Assembly (NCBI GenBank): GCA_019694465.1
Contig: JAIBBV010000019.1
Coordinates: forward strand, 1-54,805
From: Oligoflexia bacterium
GTDB lineage: Bacteria > Bdellovibrionota_C > UBA2361 > JAFLCA01
Length of the DNA: 54,805 nt
Direction: 5' to 3'
Shown in pieces: positions 25,681 through 34,654 of the stretch; within the stretch, counting starts at the first letter, position 1, and each line of letters starts with the position of its first letter. A program made the translations under genes and the position numbers. The notes beneath the pieces were generated by a model that made no database searches, was not told where the DNA came from, and saw nothing but the letters and a program-made list of their open reading frames with translations.

Positions 25681-26151
25681 TCACGTAAGTGGACGCAGGA
25701 AGAGTTGCCAGGAGATTGGGATGCGACCATTTAAGCGAATATTCAGAACAGGAAGCCAATCGGGGCGCACTGGTTTGGTGCGCAGCAGCATTCTAGCTTC
25801 AATAGGTGTTCTGCCTCCTTTCTTGCGATTACACGCACTACAACAACACACTATGTTTTCCCACGTAGTCTTGCCACCCTGACTGCGTGGGAGCACATGA
25901 TCGAGTGTCGCCTCTCGCGGAGCCAAATCGCGGCCGCAATATTGACATTCGAAATTATCCCGCGCCAGCACGTTGCTTCGACAGAGCGGTGGGGACTTAC
26001 GCCCCATTTTAACGAACTTAAGCAGCCGAACAACGGCCGGGGCCTTAATGATCAAAGAAACTGAGCGAATATTGTGGTCATATTCTTCGACCACTTCTAC
26101 CTTGCCCATGAAGAACATGGTGACCGCGCGCTGCCAGGATATAATGCGCAA
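25681..26151 (-). CDS. HNH-endonuclease-fold protein with unclear start
   Basis: A member of the widespread stand-alone HNH family. CQYCGRD supplies the first zinc Cys pair, ATLDHVLPRSQGG the catalytic His, and NIVCCCSACNRKKG the second Cys pair and Asn. SWQRAVTMFFMGKVEVVEEY is the conserved N-terminal block. The TTG at 26151 is the only standard start in the frame, but family members usually begin further upstream, and here V-L-L-L-N-S-S-Y-E-P-L is encoded in frame immediately before it with no ATG, GTG or TTG. A strong GGAGG lies at 26210-26214. Either an unusual start is used or there is a small indel. The biological role is unknown; it is not part of a visible restriction system. Confidence 0.8.
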   Translation of the reverse strand: MRIISWQRAVTMFFMGKVEVVEEYDHNIRSVSLIIKAPAVVRLLKFVKMGRKSPPLCRSNVLARDNFECQYCGRDLAPREATLDHVLPRSQGGKTTWENIVCCCSACNRKKGGRTPIEARMLLRTKPVRPDWLPVLNIRLNGRIPISWQLFLRPLT

Positions 26152-26462
26152 CGGCTCATAACTAGAATTTAGTAGGAGAACTGAGCTACTAGACCTGTCG
26201 AAGGCAGCACCTCCATTACTCTAATATGATTATCTATATTATCGGCAGGTTACGCAATCAGGATAACGGCGATTCGTACACCCCCGGCTATACCCTTGGC
26301 TGAGCTAAATGCCCGGACTCACTTGACACTTCAGGCACTTATGTTTATTTTCAGCCCCTAATTAGTTGAGGACGCGACTTATTAACCCACCTAGTTGTGG
26401 GTCGCACCGGAAGCCCATTTGGGGCCCCAGCAAAAGTTTGTCGCCAACTCTTCTAGGAAAGT
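26152..26462. other. Leader region of the tRNA-Ile/tRNA-Ala pair
   Basis: About 310 bases. It holds the presumed N-terminal coding extension of the HNH gene (minus strand, to 26220), a candidate promoter (26323-26351) and a small ACCCAC/GTGGGT hairpin near 26395-26412. There is no 16S rRNA 3' end: no anti-Shine-Dalgarno tail precedes the tRNAs. Confidence 0.5.
26323..26351 (+). promoter_or_regulatory. Candidate promoter for the tRNA-Ile/Ala pair
   Basis: TTGACA (26323-26328), a 17-base spacer and TATTTT (26346-26351). Transcription would start about 100 bases before tRNA-Ile. Confidence 0.45.
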
Positions 26463-26539
26463 GGGCCAGTAGCTCAGCTGGTTAGAGTACACGCCTGATA
26501 AGCGTGAGGTCGGTAGTTCGAGTCTACCCTGGCCCACCA
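26463..26539 (+). tRNA. tRNA-Ile (GAT)
   Basis: GGGCCAG pairs with CTGGCCC, followed by A-CCA. The D-arm contains AGCTCAGCTGGTTAGAG, the anticodon loop CTGATAA presents GAT, and the T loop is GTTCGAG. CCA is encoded. Confidence 0.98.
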
Positions 26540-26620
26540 ATTTTTTGAAAAGCGCGCCCGGGCTGTTTTATTAGTTAAGCGCAAACTTCAAACCATGCAT
26601 GCGTGTGGGGTTTGAAATTT

Positions 26621-26696
26621 GGGGCTGTAGCTCAGCTGGGAGAGCATCGGCTTTGCAAGCCGGGGGTCAGGGGTTCGATCCCCCTCAGCTCCACCA
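26621..26696 (+). tRNA. tRNA-Ala (TGC)
   Basis: GGGGCTG pairs with CAGCTCC, then A-CCA. The anticodon loop TTTGCAA presents TGC, and the T-arm is GGGGTTCGATCCCC. It lies 81 bases after tRNA-Ile, as in an rRNA spacer, but no rRNA flanks the pair. Confidence 0.98.
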
Positions 26697-26830
26697 CCCT
26701 TCATTCGCCTTATGGCGATGCTTCGGGTGGCAATTCATCCGCCGCCAAGCTCCCAGTGCAGCGGCGAGTTACCTCGGGAGTGGCATGCTAGTGCATGACC
26801 ATTCTGTTCAGGCTCCGAGGTTAATCAGAG

Positions 26831-29578
26831 CTATTGAGAGCACTTCACCAGTGGGTTCAATGTTTGTAGCTCTGCTACGGCGGCTGACACTTTGCTGGCC
26901 ATGCTCTTGGCCTGTTTGAGAAAGGTCTTCTTCAATTTTGAAGTGCCTTTGTTGCAGCCACCGATATTTAACGCCTTTCCTACCAATCCATTAAGTGTGC
27001 TGGAGTCACTGTAAAACTGGTTGATTACACCGCTAATGTCAGCTGACACGCAGACTGTCAATGGCGAAGAGCAGATCTTAGTCTCAGTCCCATAGGACCA
27101 GGCATTCTGCCAAGTCTTTAAGTATAGCGCCTGCGCCTGTTTCTTAATTGCAGCCTGGCTAGATTTAGAAAGTGCCTTGCACAGCTTTGGAGACTTCTTA
27201 GCTATGGTTGAGCGTTCCTTTAGTGCTTTGCTAACCAACTTTGAAAGTCCAAGCGAGTTGCCATCGATGGTGGCGTTAAGAGTTGACAGATTTTTCACTG
27301 TGCACTGTAGTTGCCCAAACCCGGCATCAAAGGTGTGATTATTGTCCCCGGCCACTCCGGCTGTCGCACTAATGGTTGCGAAGCCATTCACTAGTTCGGC
27401 ATCGGAGTCGATTGTAGAATCAGAGTTGCGTGGGATTGTGAGTACTAATCCATTAAGCGGTCCGCCGCTTGTATAATCACTTGGGTTATCAAGGCGAATG
27501 AGGTAAGTACTGCTAGGCTGTACGCCATCAGTATTGCCAAAGATATATGTTCCATCGCTTGCCGTCACTTTGGTCGAAAGCAGAGCGTTGGAGATAGCGT
27601 CGTATAGTCTAACTGTAACTCCGGCGATACCTGGGTCGTCAGCATCTTGGCGTCCGTTCCCATTAAGATCGCGCCAAATACGGTTCCCAATTTCAACCGG
27701 CGCTGGGTCGCACAGCAATTCTAGATCTCCTAGGCCGGCTGCCTTACCAAAGTACTCTCCTGTAGGAGGATATACTTCAAGTTTGCTTACAATAGCGCCA
27801 GTTTGATTATCAAAGCGTAGTACTCCGCCATCTTCGAACTCGTTGATGTCGTAGGCGATCGATAGCGTATGAGTGGCGCCTGGTCGAATTGCAGTGGCTC
27901 CAGTTGATGTTTCCTGGTGAACGTCAATATTTGTGCCGTTGTAGTTCACGTAAAAGCGATCCTCATAGTAGTATTCACCACCACCAGGGCCTTCACCATT
28001 ATTACTTCCGGCAGTAGCTGCTGAAGCTGGGCAAGCGGCGTTATTCTCGAGCTCCCAAACACCAGAGCCAATCTGGCAGAGGCGCAATATGTCGCCAGCG
28101 CTTGGAGCGTTAACAAAACTTGTGTCAAACGGGGAGACATTCAGGTTATTTGGTCCAAACTGATGTCCTGAGCGATCCATGATATTCATCACGATCGAGC
28201 CGTCGTTATCGAATTCGATATTGGACACGATTGGTTGTGGATATTCAACGAATGCGTAAGCAGGGAAGGTTTGGAACATGTCGGTGATTGTTCTTGCCCA
28301 TGGGCGCCAGAGCTGCCCTGTGTCTGGAAGCGGCGCTAGTGCAGGATGAATTCCATAGCCCTTACTGTAGGTGGATAGGTCAGCTTGAAATACCGTTGAG
28401 AAGGTAGAGCCGTTTAGGCGTAAGACGTAGGCTTTAAGATCTGAGGCCAGCTGGGACGTTTCGCCTGTGCAATTGGCTCCAACATAGACGCTGCCATCAT
28501 GCACTGTTACCGCAAATGGGACAAAGTCATCGTTAGAGCAGCCTGGATTGCTAATTGGGTAGACCGAGATATCAGCAGCAGTGGGGGTTTGAGCTGGCAA
28601 ATTTATCCTTATTGAGTACAGGGATCTATTACTAAGGTTCATGACCCACAAAGTCTTTTCATCTTCGGATATCGCCATATCTCCTAGTGACATTTTGCCA
28701 ACGGCACCAAATGAGGCGTCGTCATGACTAGGATACTGGGCGTTCCCGGACAGGCCGGAATGAGGGTCTGTTCCAGTTGGGACTCCGAGTGTAGCGAGGT
28801 CTACAAAGAGCGAAGCTGTTGGAGTGCCAGAGCGATCTATTTTGTAAATTGCACCGGTTCCGCCCGGTCCGTAGCCGACGTGCCGCTTCTGGAATGCAGA
28901 GACAAAGAGCAAGTTAGATGAACGCTGAAATGCAGTTCCCCATGTTGGACCGATTTGAGAATTCCTAGCCAGCTGTAACGAAGGCGCGTTTACGCCGGAA
29001 GCGTTGTAGTCATATTCCACCAAGGCCTTTCCTTCCCCCGACACGACTCGGGCAGCTGCTGGAGGATTGAGCGGATCGCCATTTACATATACTGGCAGCG
29101 CAAAGTGTGGCGCTTCTTGGCAATATTGCTGAGGATTGCTAACGCCAAAATTGATGCTGCAACTGCCTGCTGAAGCGAAAGTTACGCTAGTAGAAGACTG
29201 ACTGCCAGCTGGGCCAGAACGTACGAAGCTTGGCAGTTCACTAAATTGTACGCGAATCGATTGAGCTGCAGACGACAAGTCAATTCTGTAAGTGCCGTTG
29301 ATATCAGTAAGCGAAGTTCCGAGCACGGCGTTGTTGGCGTCATAGGCTGTTACACGAATGCCAATTTGTCCTGGCTCTTGGCTGTCTCGCTGTCCGTTGT
29401 TGTTAAAGTCTCGATATACGACACCACCAAGTTGCGAAGCGCTGCAGGTAGGGGCAGGGCCAAATTGCGCCTTTGCTGTCGAGGCGTAGCATAAAGAAGT
29501 GCTAGCGATGGACAGTATTGCGAAGCGAGTTAGAGAGCAATTGAACGATAAATTCAGCTTTGATGAACGGGTCCACAT
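26831..29578 (-). CDS. Large secreted SdrD-B-type protein
   Basis: About 915 residues after choosing the ATG at 29578 (29584 is an alternative), followed by a signal peptide ending ASTAKAQ. Two SdrD-B-like domains: one near the mature N-terminus (GVVYRDFNNNGQRDSQEPG) and one after mid-protein (GNRIWRDLNGNGRQDADDPG), each with the DxNxNGxxD calcium-type loop. The central 450 residues have repeated aromatic and Gly-rich strands (for example GAIYKIDRSGTPTASLFVDL) and read like a beta-propeller or solute-binding fold. The last 170 residues are Lys/Ser-rich and helical. A surface adhesin or envelope protein is likely. It is monocistronic. Confidence 0.75.
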   Translation of the reverse strand: MWTRSSKLNLSFNCSLTRFAILSIASTSLCYASTAKAQFGPAPTCSASQLGGVVYRDFNNNGQRDSQEPGQIGIRVTAYDANNAVLGTSLTDINGTYRIDLSSAAQSIRVQFSELPSFVRSGPAGSQSSTSVTFASAGSCSINFGVSNPQQYCQEAPHFALPVYVNGDPLNPPAAARVVSGEGKALVEYDYNASGVNAPSLQLARNSQIGPTWGTAFQRSSNLLFVSAFQKRHVGYGPGGTGAIYKIDRSGTPTASLFVDLATLGVPTGTDPHSGLSGNAQYPSHDDASFGAVGKMSLGDMAISEDEKTLWVMNLSNRSLYSIRINLPAQTPTAADISVYPISNPGCSNDDFVPFAVTVHDGSVYVGANCTGETSQLASDLKAYVLRLNGSTFSTVFQADLSTYSKGYGIHPALAPLPDTGQLWRPWARTITDMFQTFPAYAFVEYPQPIVSNIEFDNDGSIVMNIMDRSGHQFGPNNLNVSPFDTSFVNAPSAGDILRLCQIGSGVWELENNAACPASAATAGSNNGEGPGGGEYYYEDRFYVNYNGTNIDVHQETSTGATAIRPGATHTLSIAYDINEFEDGGVLRFDNQTGAIVSKLEVYPPTGEYFGKAAGLGDLELLCDPAPVEIGNRIWRDLNGNGRQDADDPGIAGVTVRLYDAISNALLSTKVTASDGTYIFGNTDGVQPSSTYLIRLDNPSDYTSGGPLNGLVLTIPRNSDSTIDSDAELVNGFATISATAGVAGDNNHTFDAGFGQLQCTVKNLSTLNATIDGNSLGLSKLVSKALKERSTIAKKSPKLCKALSKSSQAAIKKQAQALYLKTWQNAWSYGTETKICSSPLTVCVSADISGVINQFYSDSSTLNGLVGKALNIGGCNKGTSKLKKTFLKQAKSMASKVSAAVAELQTLNPLVKCSQ

Positions 29579-29900
29579 ACACATACATCTCCAGAACCGA
29601 CCACCCCTACTCCCCCAATGATCCGTGTGGAGCTTTAGAGTGCTCCAGACAATGAGCAAAGAGTGTGCGAGCAGCTCCTTATGTTGGATAGGTTCCGGGT
29701 CTGGAGCCCAAATAAGTGCTGGACATTCAATGAGCTGCTAGATAGATGCGAAGAAATAGGATTTTTCAGAAAGGCTCGCTGCTAGGTGAGTTAGATTTGC
29801 TGATAAGGAAATATTCCTAGAGTTGAGTACTAAAAAGACTCAGAGGCAAAGGAAGATAGCAGGAAGCAGTGTATAGAGTTATTGGCGATGATTTGGAGTG

Positions 29901-29947
29901 TGTAACAGAATGAAGCGGACTGTTTCCCTTGCTCGCAATATAAGCCC
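29901..29947 (+). repeat. Intergenic hairpin repeat, copy D
   Basis: Shares AGAATGAAGCG, then CTGTTTC and GCAATA with copy C at 44357-44404, and GCAATATgAG-like ends with copies A and B (read on the minus strand). The middle is more diverged than in the other copies. Confidence 0.55.
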
Positions 29948-29992
29948 TTTAAGCTTTTCTAAGGTGTCCTTGTTATGGACTCTAAATACTTT

Positions 29993-30021
29993 TTGACACT
30001 GCGTGGTATAACTTATAAATT
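29993..30021 (+). promoter_or_regulatory. Promoter of the acyl-CoA dehydrogenase gene
   Basis: TTGACA (29993-29998), a 17-base spacer and TAAATT (30016-30021), about 50 bases before the ATG. Confidence 0.5.
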
Positions 30022-30072
30022 TCGCTTCAAAATCGCTAAGCATTTAGCAGTTTAAAAGTAGTAGGTGAAGTT

Positions 30073-31368
30073 ATGCCATCAGCGGCGAGTGGCCCCGAAC
30101 CAGTGGGCGATGTACTTAAAGCAGTCTCTGTTGAAATGTCAGGCCCCAGAATTATAACAGCAAACGATGGACGCTGGGGGCAAGTAGTCTCTGAAGAGTT
30201 TAGTTATGCACAAGCAGCAGGTTCCTTCATAACTGGGACAGAAGCCCTAGTCGCTGATGCAGCGCGAACATTTTGTAACGAAAATATGGCTCCTCAGATT
30301 CGTGCTTGGGAGCAAGCCAAAGCATTTCCAGTTGATCTATTGCGGGTTGCTTCTCAGTCTGGACTGATCAATATGGCCATTCCTGAAGCTTATGGTGGCC
30401 CAGGCCTATCTGTGCGTGCGGCCTGCATTGCAACTGCTGAGATAGCAGCTTGTTGCGCTGCCGCAGCGACAACTTTTGCGGCTAATGATTTGGCACTGAA
30501 ACCAATACTACTAGCTGGCACAGAGGCGCAAAAAGACGAGTTCGTTCGTGCCTTAATTGCTCGACAAGGGCTGGCATCATTTTGCCTTACTGAGCCCGAT
30601 GCTGGATCTAACCCGGCTGAACTTAGAACTAGTGTGCGCGAGGATGGTTCCGACTTAGTGATTAATGGAGCCAAGCAATGGATAACAAATAGTGGCATTG
30701 CGGAGCTATTAGTAGTTTTTGTACGTGAGCCTGGGACTCAAGGGAATAAGGGCATACGTTGCGTGTTAATTCCTACTAAGACATCTGGAGTTAGCATCGG
30801 CAAACCAGAAGCAAAGATGGGGCAACACGCCTCTTACACAGGCGCAATTACATTTACTGACGTGCGTGTTCCCAAGTCGAATCTTCTTGATGGAGATGGG
30901 TTCAAGATAGCAATGCGAACTTTAGATTACAGTCGCCCGGTGACTGCTGCTATTGGCTTGGGTATTTGCATGGGATCCCTTGAAGACGCGCTACCTTACG
31001 CGCTAACACGGGTACAAGGAGGCAAGCCTATCGCCGAGCACCAGCTTATACAGCGTCGTATCGCTATTATGTCATCACTAACTTTAGAAACCAGGCTTCT
31101 GGTTTTACAATCTGCTTCGCTCCTAGATTTAGGACAGCCGTCTACTCATACTGCTAGTGTTGCGAAGTACAGAGCCTCAACAAATGCTGTGGAGGTAGCT
31201 GATCATGCTGTCCAGATTCTTGGCGGTTATGGGTACTCAGGTGAGTACGGCCCAGAGAAACGCTATCGTGATGCGCGCGTGCTACCAATTTATGAAGGTA
31301 CAACTGAAATTCAAGAACTTGTTATCGCTCGTGAAGCTCTGAGGCCCTACAGAAATACTCAGATTTAG
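30073..31368 (+). CDS. Acyl-CoA dehydrogenase
   Basis: FAD-dependent acyl-CoA dehydrogenase of 431 residues, oxidising acyl-CoA to enoyl-CoA in fatty-acid or branched-chain amino-acid breakdown. Family signatures: LTEPDAGSNPAELRT, INGAKQWITNSG, and QILGGYGYSGEYGPEKRYRD. The catalytic base is Glu408 in YEGTTEIQ, as in the short/medium-chain group. About 40 N-terminal residues precede the usual start of the fold and look disordered. AGGTGA is upstream of the ATG, with a promoter match at 29993-30021. It is a single-gene unit with no electron-transfer flavoprotein genes in the window. Confidence 0.93.
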   Translation: MPSAASGPEPVGDVLKAVSVEMSGPRIITANDGRWGQVVSEEFSYAQAAGSFITGTEALVADAARTFCNENMAPQIRAWEQAKAFPVDLLRVASQSGLINMAIPEAYGGPGLSVRAACIATAEIAACCAAAATTFAANDLALKPILLAGTEAQKDEFVRALIARQGLASFCLTEPDAGSNPAELRTSVREDGSDLVINGAKQWITNSGIAELLVVFVREPGTQGNKGIRCVLIPTKTSGVSIGKPEAKMGQHASYTGAITFTDVRVPKSNLLDGDGFKIAMRTLDYSRPVTAAIGLGICMGSLEDALPYALTRVQGGKPIAEHQLIQRRIAIMSSLTLETRLLVLQSASLLDLGQPSTHTASVAKYRASTNAVEVADHAVQILGGYGYSGEYGPEKRYRDARVLPIYEGTTEIQELVIAREALRPYRNTQI

Positions 31369-31490
31369 AGTTTATATAGCTAAGCCAGAGTCCCCAAAAT
31401 GGATCGCGCGCTATGAGAGAATGGCACTGCTAAAAAAAGAGTGCTGCTCTTAGAACAGTCCAGGTTGCAAATCAAATCAGCTCGAATAAG

Positions 31491-33119
31491 TTAGGCCGAG
31501 CGTGGATTGCGCTTGCCGCCCTTATGCTTGTGAAAGCGCTTTTTATATGGGCGCTGCTGATACTGATCCCTATTTGCGCGTGGGTGTTCGCGACCTTCTG
31601 TTGCCTGAGAGTAGTGTCTTTGATCGTTGTAAGTCTCAGTGCTCGGTGCAGCATTTAATTCAGATAATCTCTCCCGCGACTTAAAGGGCTTGCGTTCACG
31701 ACGATCGTTTCTGTCTCTATTAAAGGAGCGAGTATGTCCTTTTCTGTTGCCGCGATCGCCGCGCTGCTGCTCTCTCTCATGTGGGTCTCTGTCCGAGCGT
31801 TCCATTGTCGCGATTGCTCTATCGTTAAATAGATCTGGAAGCAACATATTAATGAATCGTCCTGCTACTTCTCTAGAGTCCATTGCCTGTAGTGCATTGT
31901 GCCAACGCTCGTCGAGCACATCTGCTGCTCGTTGATATGAGCCCTGTTGTTGGAAAGTTTCAAAAAGAGCAGCTACTTTCTTGATAGCTATTTGTTTACG
32001 CGAAGGCAGAATGCCCTCGCTAAAGGAGCTTTTGGTCAACTGCTCGATGCGTCCAAGCAAGTGGCGATGAGAAGAAGTAACCAGGCTTATAGCCTTACCA
32101 GATTTTCCGCTGCGCGCGGTGCGTCCGATTCGATGCACATAGCTATCCAGTTCTCGCGGGATTGAATAATTTATGACGTGGCTAACGTCTTTAACATCTA
32201 GGCCGCGAGCTGCCACATCGGTACACACAAGAACCTTGGTCTTGCGTTCGCGAAACCGCGCCATCGCAGCATCACGCTCGCGTTGATTCATATCTCCATG
32301 TAGGCAATCAACTGCATAGCCGCGTTCGGAAAGATACCGATGCAAATCGACGACCAAGGATTTAGTTTGGCAAAACACTAAGCCAAAGAAATCGTCGGCA
32401 GCATCGATAATTTTGCATAGAACTTCGGGCTTATTCTTCTCTTGCGTCATGAAGTATGTCTGCTCAACTGTAGCAGACAGCATGGCAGCGCCACGATTTA
32501 CATGAACAGATTGTGCATCTTCCAAAAAAGTATCAGCGACTTTCTTAACACCAGGGCCCATCGTGGCAGAAAAAAGCCAGATTTTTCTCTTCTCTTTAAT
32601 TGTCTTATTGAGGATCGTCTCCATATCCTCACGGAAGCCCATCGAGATCATTTCATCGGCCTCATCGAGCACCACGATTTCTACATCTTCAAGGCGCAGC
32701 GATTCGCGCTCCAAATGATCGATGATTCGTCCAGGCGTCCCGACTACAATATGAGCGCCGCTGCGCAGCCCACGGAACTGATCGCCGTAGCTCGCTCCCC
32801 CGTATATTGCGAGAGCCTGCACGCCCATATGCTTACCAAGCAAATTGAACTGTTCAGTAACCTGCAAGCACAGTTCACGAGTTGGGCAAAGCACTAGCGC
32901 TTGGGTACTAAAAAGTTGCGGATCTAGTTTTTCAAGCAGTGGGATGGCGAAGGCTGCTGTCTTGCCTGTACCGGTAGCAGCCAAACCAATGAAGTCAGTA
33001 TTTGCCCCGAGTAAAATGGGCAGGGTTTGCGCCTGTATTGGGCTGGGTTTAATGAAGCCTAGATCGGAGATACCACGAGCTAGGAGAGGTTTAATATTAA
33101 GGTTTTCAAATGTTTCCAT
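31491..33119 (-). CDS. DEAD-box RNA helicase
   Basis: An ATP-dependent RNA helicase of 542 residues. Q motif in FIKPSPIQAQTLP, motif I ATGTGKT (48-54), Ia PTRELCLQ, DEAD (152-155), SAT, ARGLD and HRIGRTAR are all in order, giving both RecA-like lobes. A linker domain follows, then from about residue 430 a tail very rich in Arg, Asp, Gln and Lys (RGDRGNRKGHTRSFNRDRND) ending basic, likely for RNA binding. The layout resembles DeaD/CsdA or RhlE-type helicases acting in ribosome assembly or cold adaptation; I do not assign which. It is monocistronic. Confidence 0.95.
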   Translation of the reverse strand: METFENLNIKPLLARGISDLGFIKPSPIQAQTLPILLGANTDFIGLAATGTGKTAAFAIPLLEKLDPQLFSTQALVLCPTRELCLQVTEQFNLLGKHMGVQALAIYGGASYGDQFRGLRSGAHIVVGTPGRIIDHLERESLRLEDVEIVVLDEADEMISMGFREDMETILNKTIKEKRKIWLFSATMGPGVKKVADTFLEDAQSVHVNRGAAMLSATVEQTYFMTQEKNKPEVLCKIIDAADDFFGLVFCQTKSLVVDLHRYLSERGYAVDCLHGDMNQRERDAAMARFRERKTKVLVCTDVAARGLDVKDVSHVINYSIPRELDSYVHRIGRTARSGKSGKAISLVTSSHRHLLGRIEQLTKSSFSEGILPSRKQIAIKKVAALFETFQQQGSYQRAADVLDERWHNALQAMDSREVAGRFINMLLPDLFNDRAIATMERSDRDPHEREQQRGDRGNRKGHTRSFNRDRNDRRERKPFKSRERLSELNAAPSTETYNDQRHYSQATEGREHPRANRDQYQQRPYKKRFHKHKGGKRNPRSA

Positions 33120-33592
33120 CGTAGAGGTTTACCATATTCAGAGTAACTTTGCTTGGATGGGGTCAGAATCTGTCTTTGCGCTGCAACTAAGCTAAAATAG
33201 TTAATGGTGTCGCCTAGTTAATGGGGCGTGAATCCGGTTGAGTGCATCAGGGGCAAAGGATTAGCGCTTCAGCGCCCAAAATTGTTCTCAGAGACCGCGC
33301 GCGAATTTGTGAGAAACTTATGCCCTAAAAGCGGATAGAGTGGCCAATAGTTTCAAGTTGGTTAGAGCTGTTATCCACACCTTCTTCATTGTGCAGATAG
33401 GTAGAAGTATGATTTCAGAGCGTACTTTTAGGAGTGATTTATCTATATTTTCCTCCCTCATCTTCCCTAAAGCACTGTATTGCAGAGTTTTTCCAGTCGA
33501 CTTGAACGCATACTCTTTTGTGGATCCTACACGACGTCTCTGAGACAAGTTATGTGTTATGTGGCTGAGTTGAAAAGTCCTTGGTTAAAGGA
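33120..33592. other. Intergenic region, nothing identified
   Basis: About 470 bases between the helicase start and the DUF917 stop. Short open frames without start signals. An imperfect local repeat (TAGTTAATGG) occurs near 33200 and 33215. No hairpin with a U-run is seen. Confidence 0.4.
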
Positions 33593-34654
33593 TTAGAGGA
33601 AGAGAGCAGAGGTGCTATGGGCGCTCCACAGTCTTGAGCATGGGATTCCAAGTACCCGCACAACCATGCCCACGTGAATATCACGATTATGTAAGCCGAC
33701 AAAAGTCGCCGGATCGCACAAGCTAATTAGGTCTGGCGCAGATTTAACAATTCGCTCCCCAAGCGAGAGCGAAATATTTTCATTTCGAAAGTAAATTTGA
33801 TACGTCTGACCAGATTGGCCTTGTAGGAAGGAAACTCCCTCAAGAAAACGTGATGATTCAGCTGGCCATACCTCCCTGGAAAGTACACGCATCTCGCCGA
33901 AATCTTGCGCGTTTAGCGAATGAATTAGCATGTCGGTGGGCCGCGGGGATTGCATCATTAGCTTTCCTACTTGCAATGAGCGTGAGAGCGTACCGAGTGA
34001 CAGAACTCCAATTGCTTCCTCGGCGGAAATGGAATGATCGGCGCAGGCCACTAAGCCAGACTCAGAGTCGGCGGCAAAAGAGGCCAGTCGATCCTCGATT
34101 TCTTGCGCCGAGACAGCCCCTTCAATAACTAATGTACGCCCTTCCGGCGTGACGGCCACTAGCGGTAACGGTGTCCGCCCAACAAGCCAACAATTATCGC
34201 ACAGCATTGTTGGTACTGCACGCCCACCAGTTGAGTCCGCGTCAACGACTGACACTTGAAGTTCGGTTGCTGCCTGGAAAGCAGAACTCTCTATTCCACT
34301 CTCTACCGGAAATATGCCACAGAAGCTATGACCTGAAAGTTGCTGCAGCGTTTGAACGGCTTGCGCCAGACAGCTTCGAAGTGAATAGGTGTCCCGCGCA
34401 GCAGAGCCAAGGGTGAATACCCCGCAAACATAATCTCTCGGGCGCAACTGTTCCAGACTTTTTAGAACTATGCCGCACTCAGAAGTAGGGCTGAACCATC
34501 GTCTCTGTTCTGCCAGTGGGAATCCGCCTCCCGTTGCGAAGATAGAGGCTCCCCGATAGATGGCTTCAATGTCATCTGCTCGCAAGGGCACGCCCAAATT
34601 CAAAGTTTGGTCGTGGCTTAGCGATGGTAGTCCAGACTGCTCACGCTTCAACAC
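33593..34654 (-). CDS. DUF917 / S-methyl-thiohydantoin-desulfurase-like protein
   Basis: A 353-residue protein with the DUF917 layout: FATGGGFPLAEQR near the N-terminus (glycine-rich turn) and SVVDADSTGGRAVPTMLCDN, matching the family block VVDADxxGRAxPE. The C-terminal half includes a GxVVRVLGIP-like segment. DUF917 proteins are linked to hydantoin and cofactor metabolism, one subgroup being S-methyl thiohydantoin desulfurases; the substrate here is unknown. Its start overlaps the end of the 583-aa gene by 14 bases, so they are translationally coupled. It is last gene of a three-gene operon. Confidence 0.75.
   Translation of the reverse strand: MLKREQSGLPSLSHDQTLNLGVPLRADDIEAIYRGASIFATGGGFPLAEQRRWFSPTSECGIVLKSLEQLRPRDYVCGVFTLGSAARDTYSLRSCLAQAVQTLQQLSGHSFCGIFPVESGIESSAFQAATELQVSVVDADSTGGRAVPTMLCDNCWLVGRTPLPLVAVTPEGRTLVIEGAVSAQEIEDRLASFAADSESGLVACADHSISAEEAIGVLSLGTLSRSLQVGKLMMQSPRPTDMLIHSLNAQDFGEMRVLSREVWPAESSRFLEGVSFLQGQSGQTYQIYFRNENISLSLGERIVKSAPDLISLCDPATFVGLHNRDIHVGMVVRVLGIPCSRLWSAHSTSALFL

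Larger units (their letters stand above)
29579..30072. other. Intergenic region with repeat D and a promoter
   Basis: About 490 bases between divergent genes. It contains intergenic repeat copy D (29901-29947) and a good promoter match for the acyl-CoA dehydrogenase (29993-30021). Nothing else is recognisable. Confidence 0.5.

Noticed and set aside
26152..26462. The end of a 16S rRNA before the tRNA-Ile/Ala pair
   Set aside because: No conserved 16S 3' segment or anti-Shine-Dalgarno tail is present.
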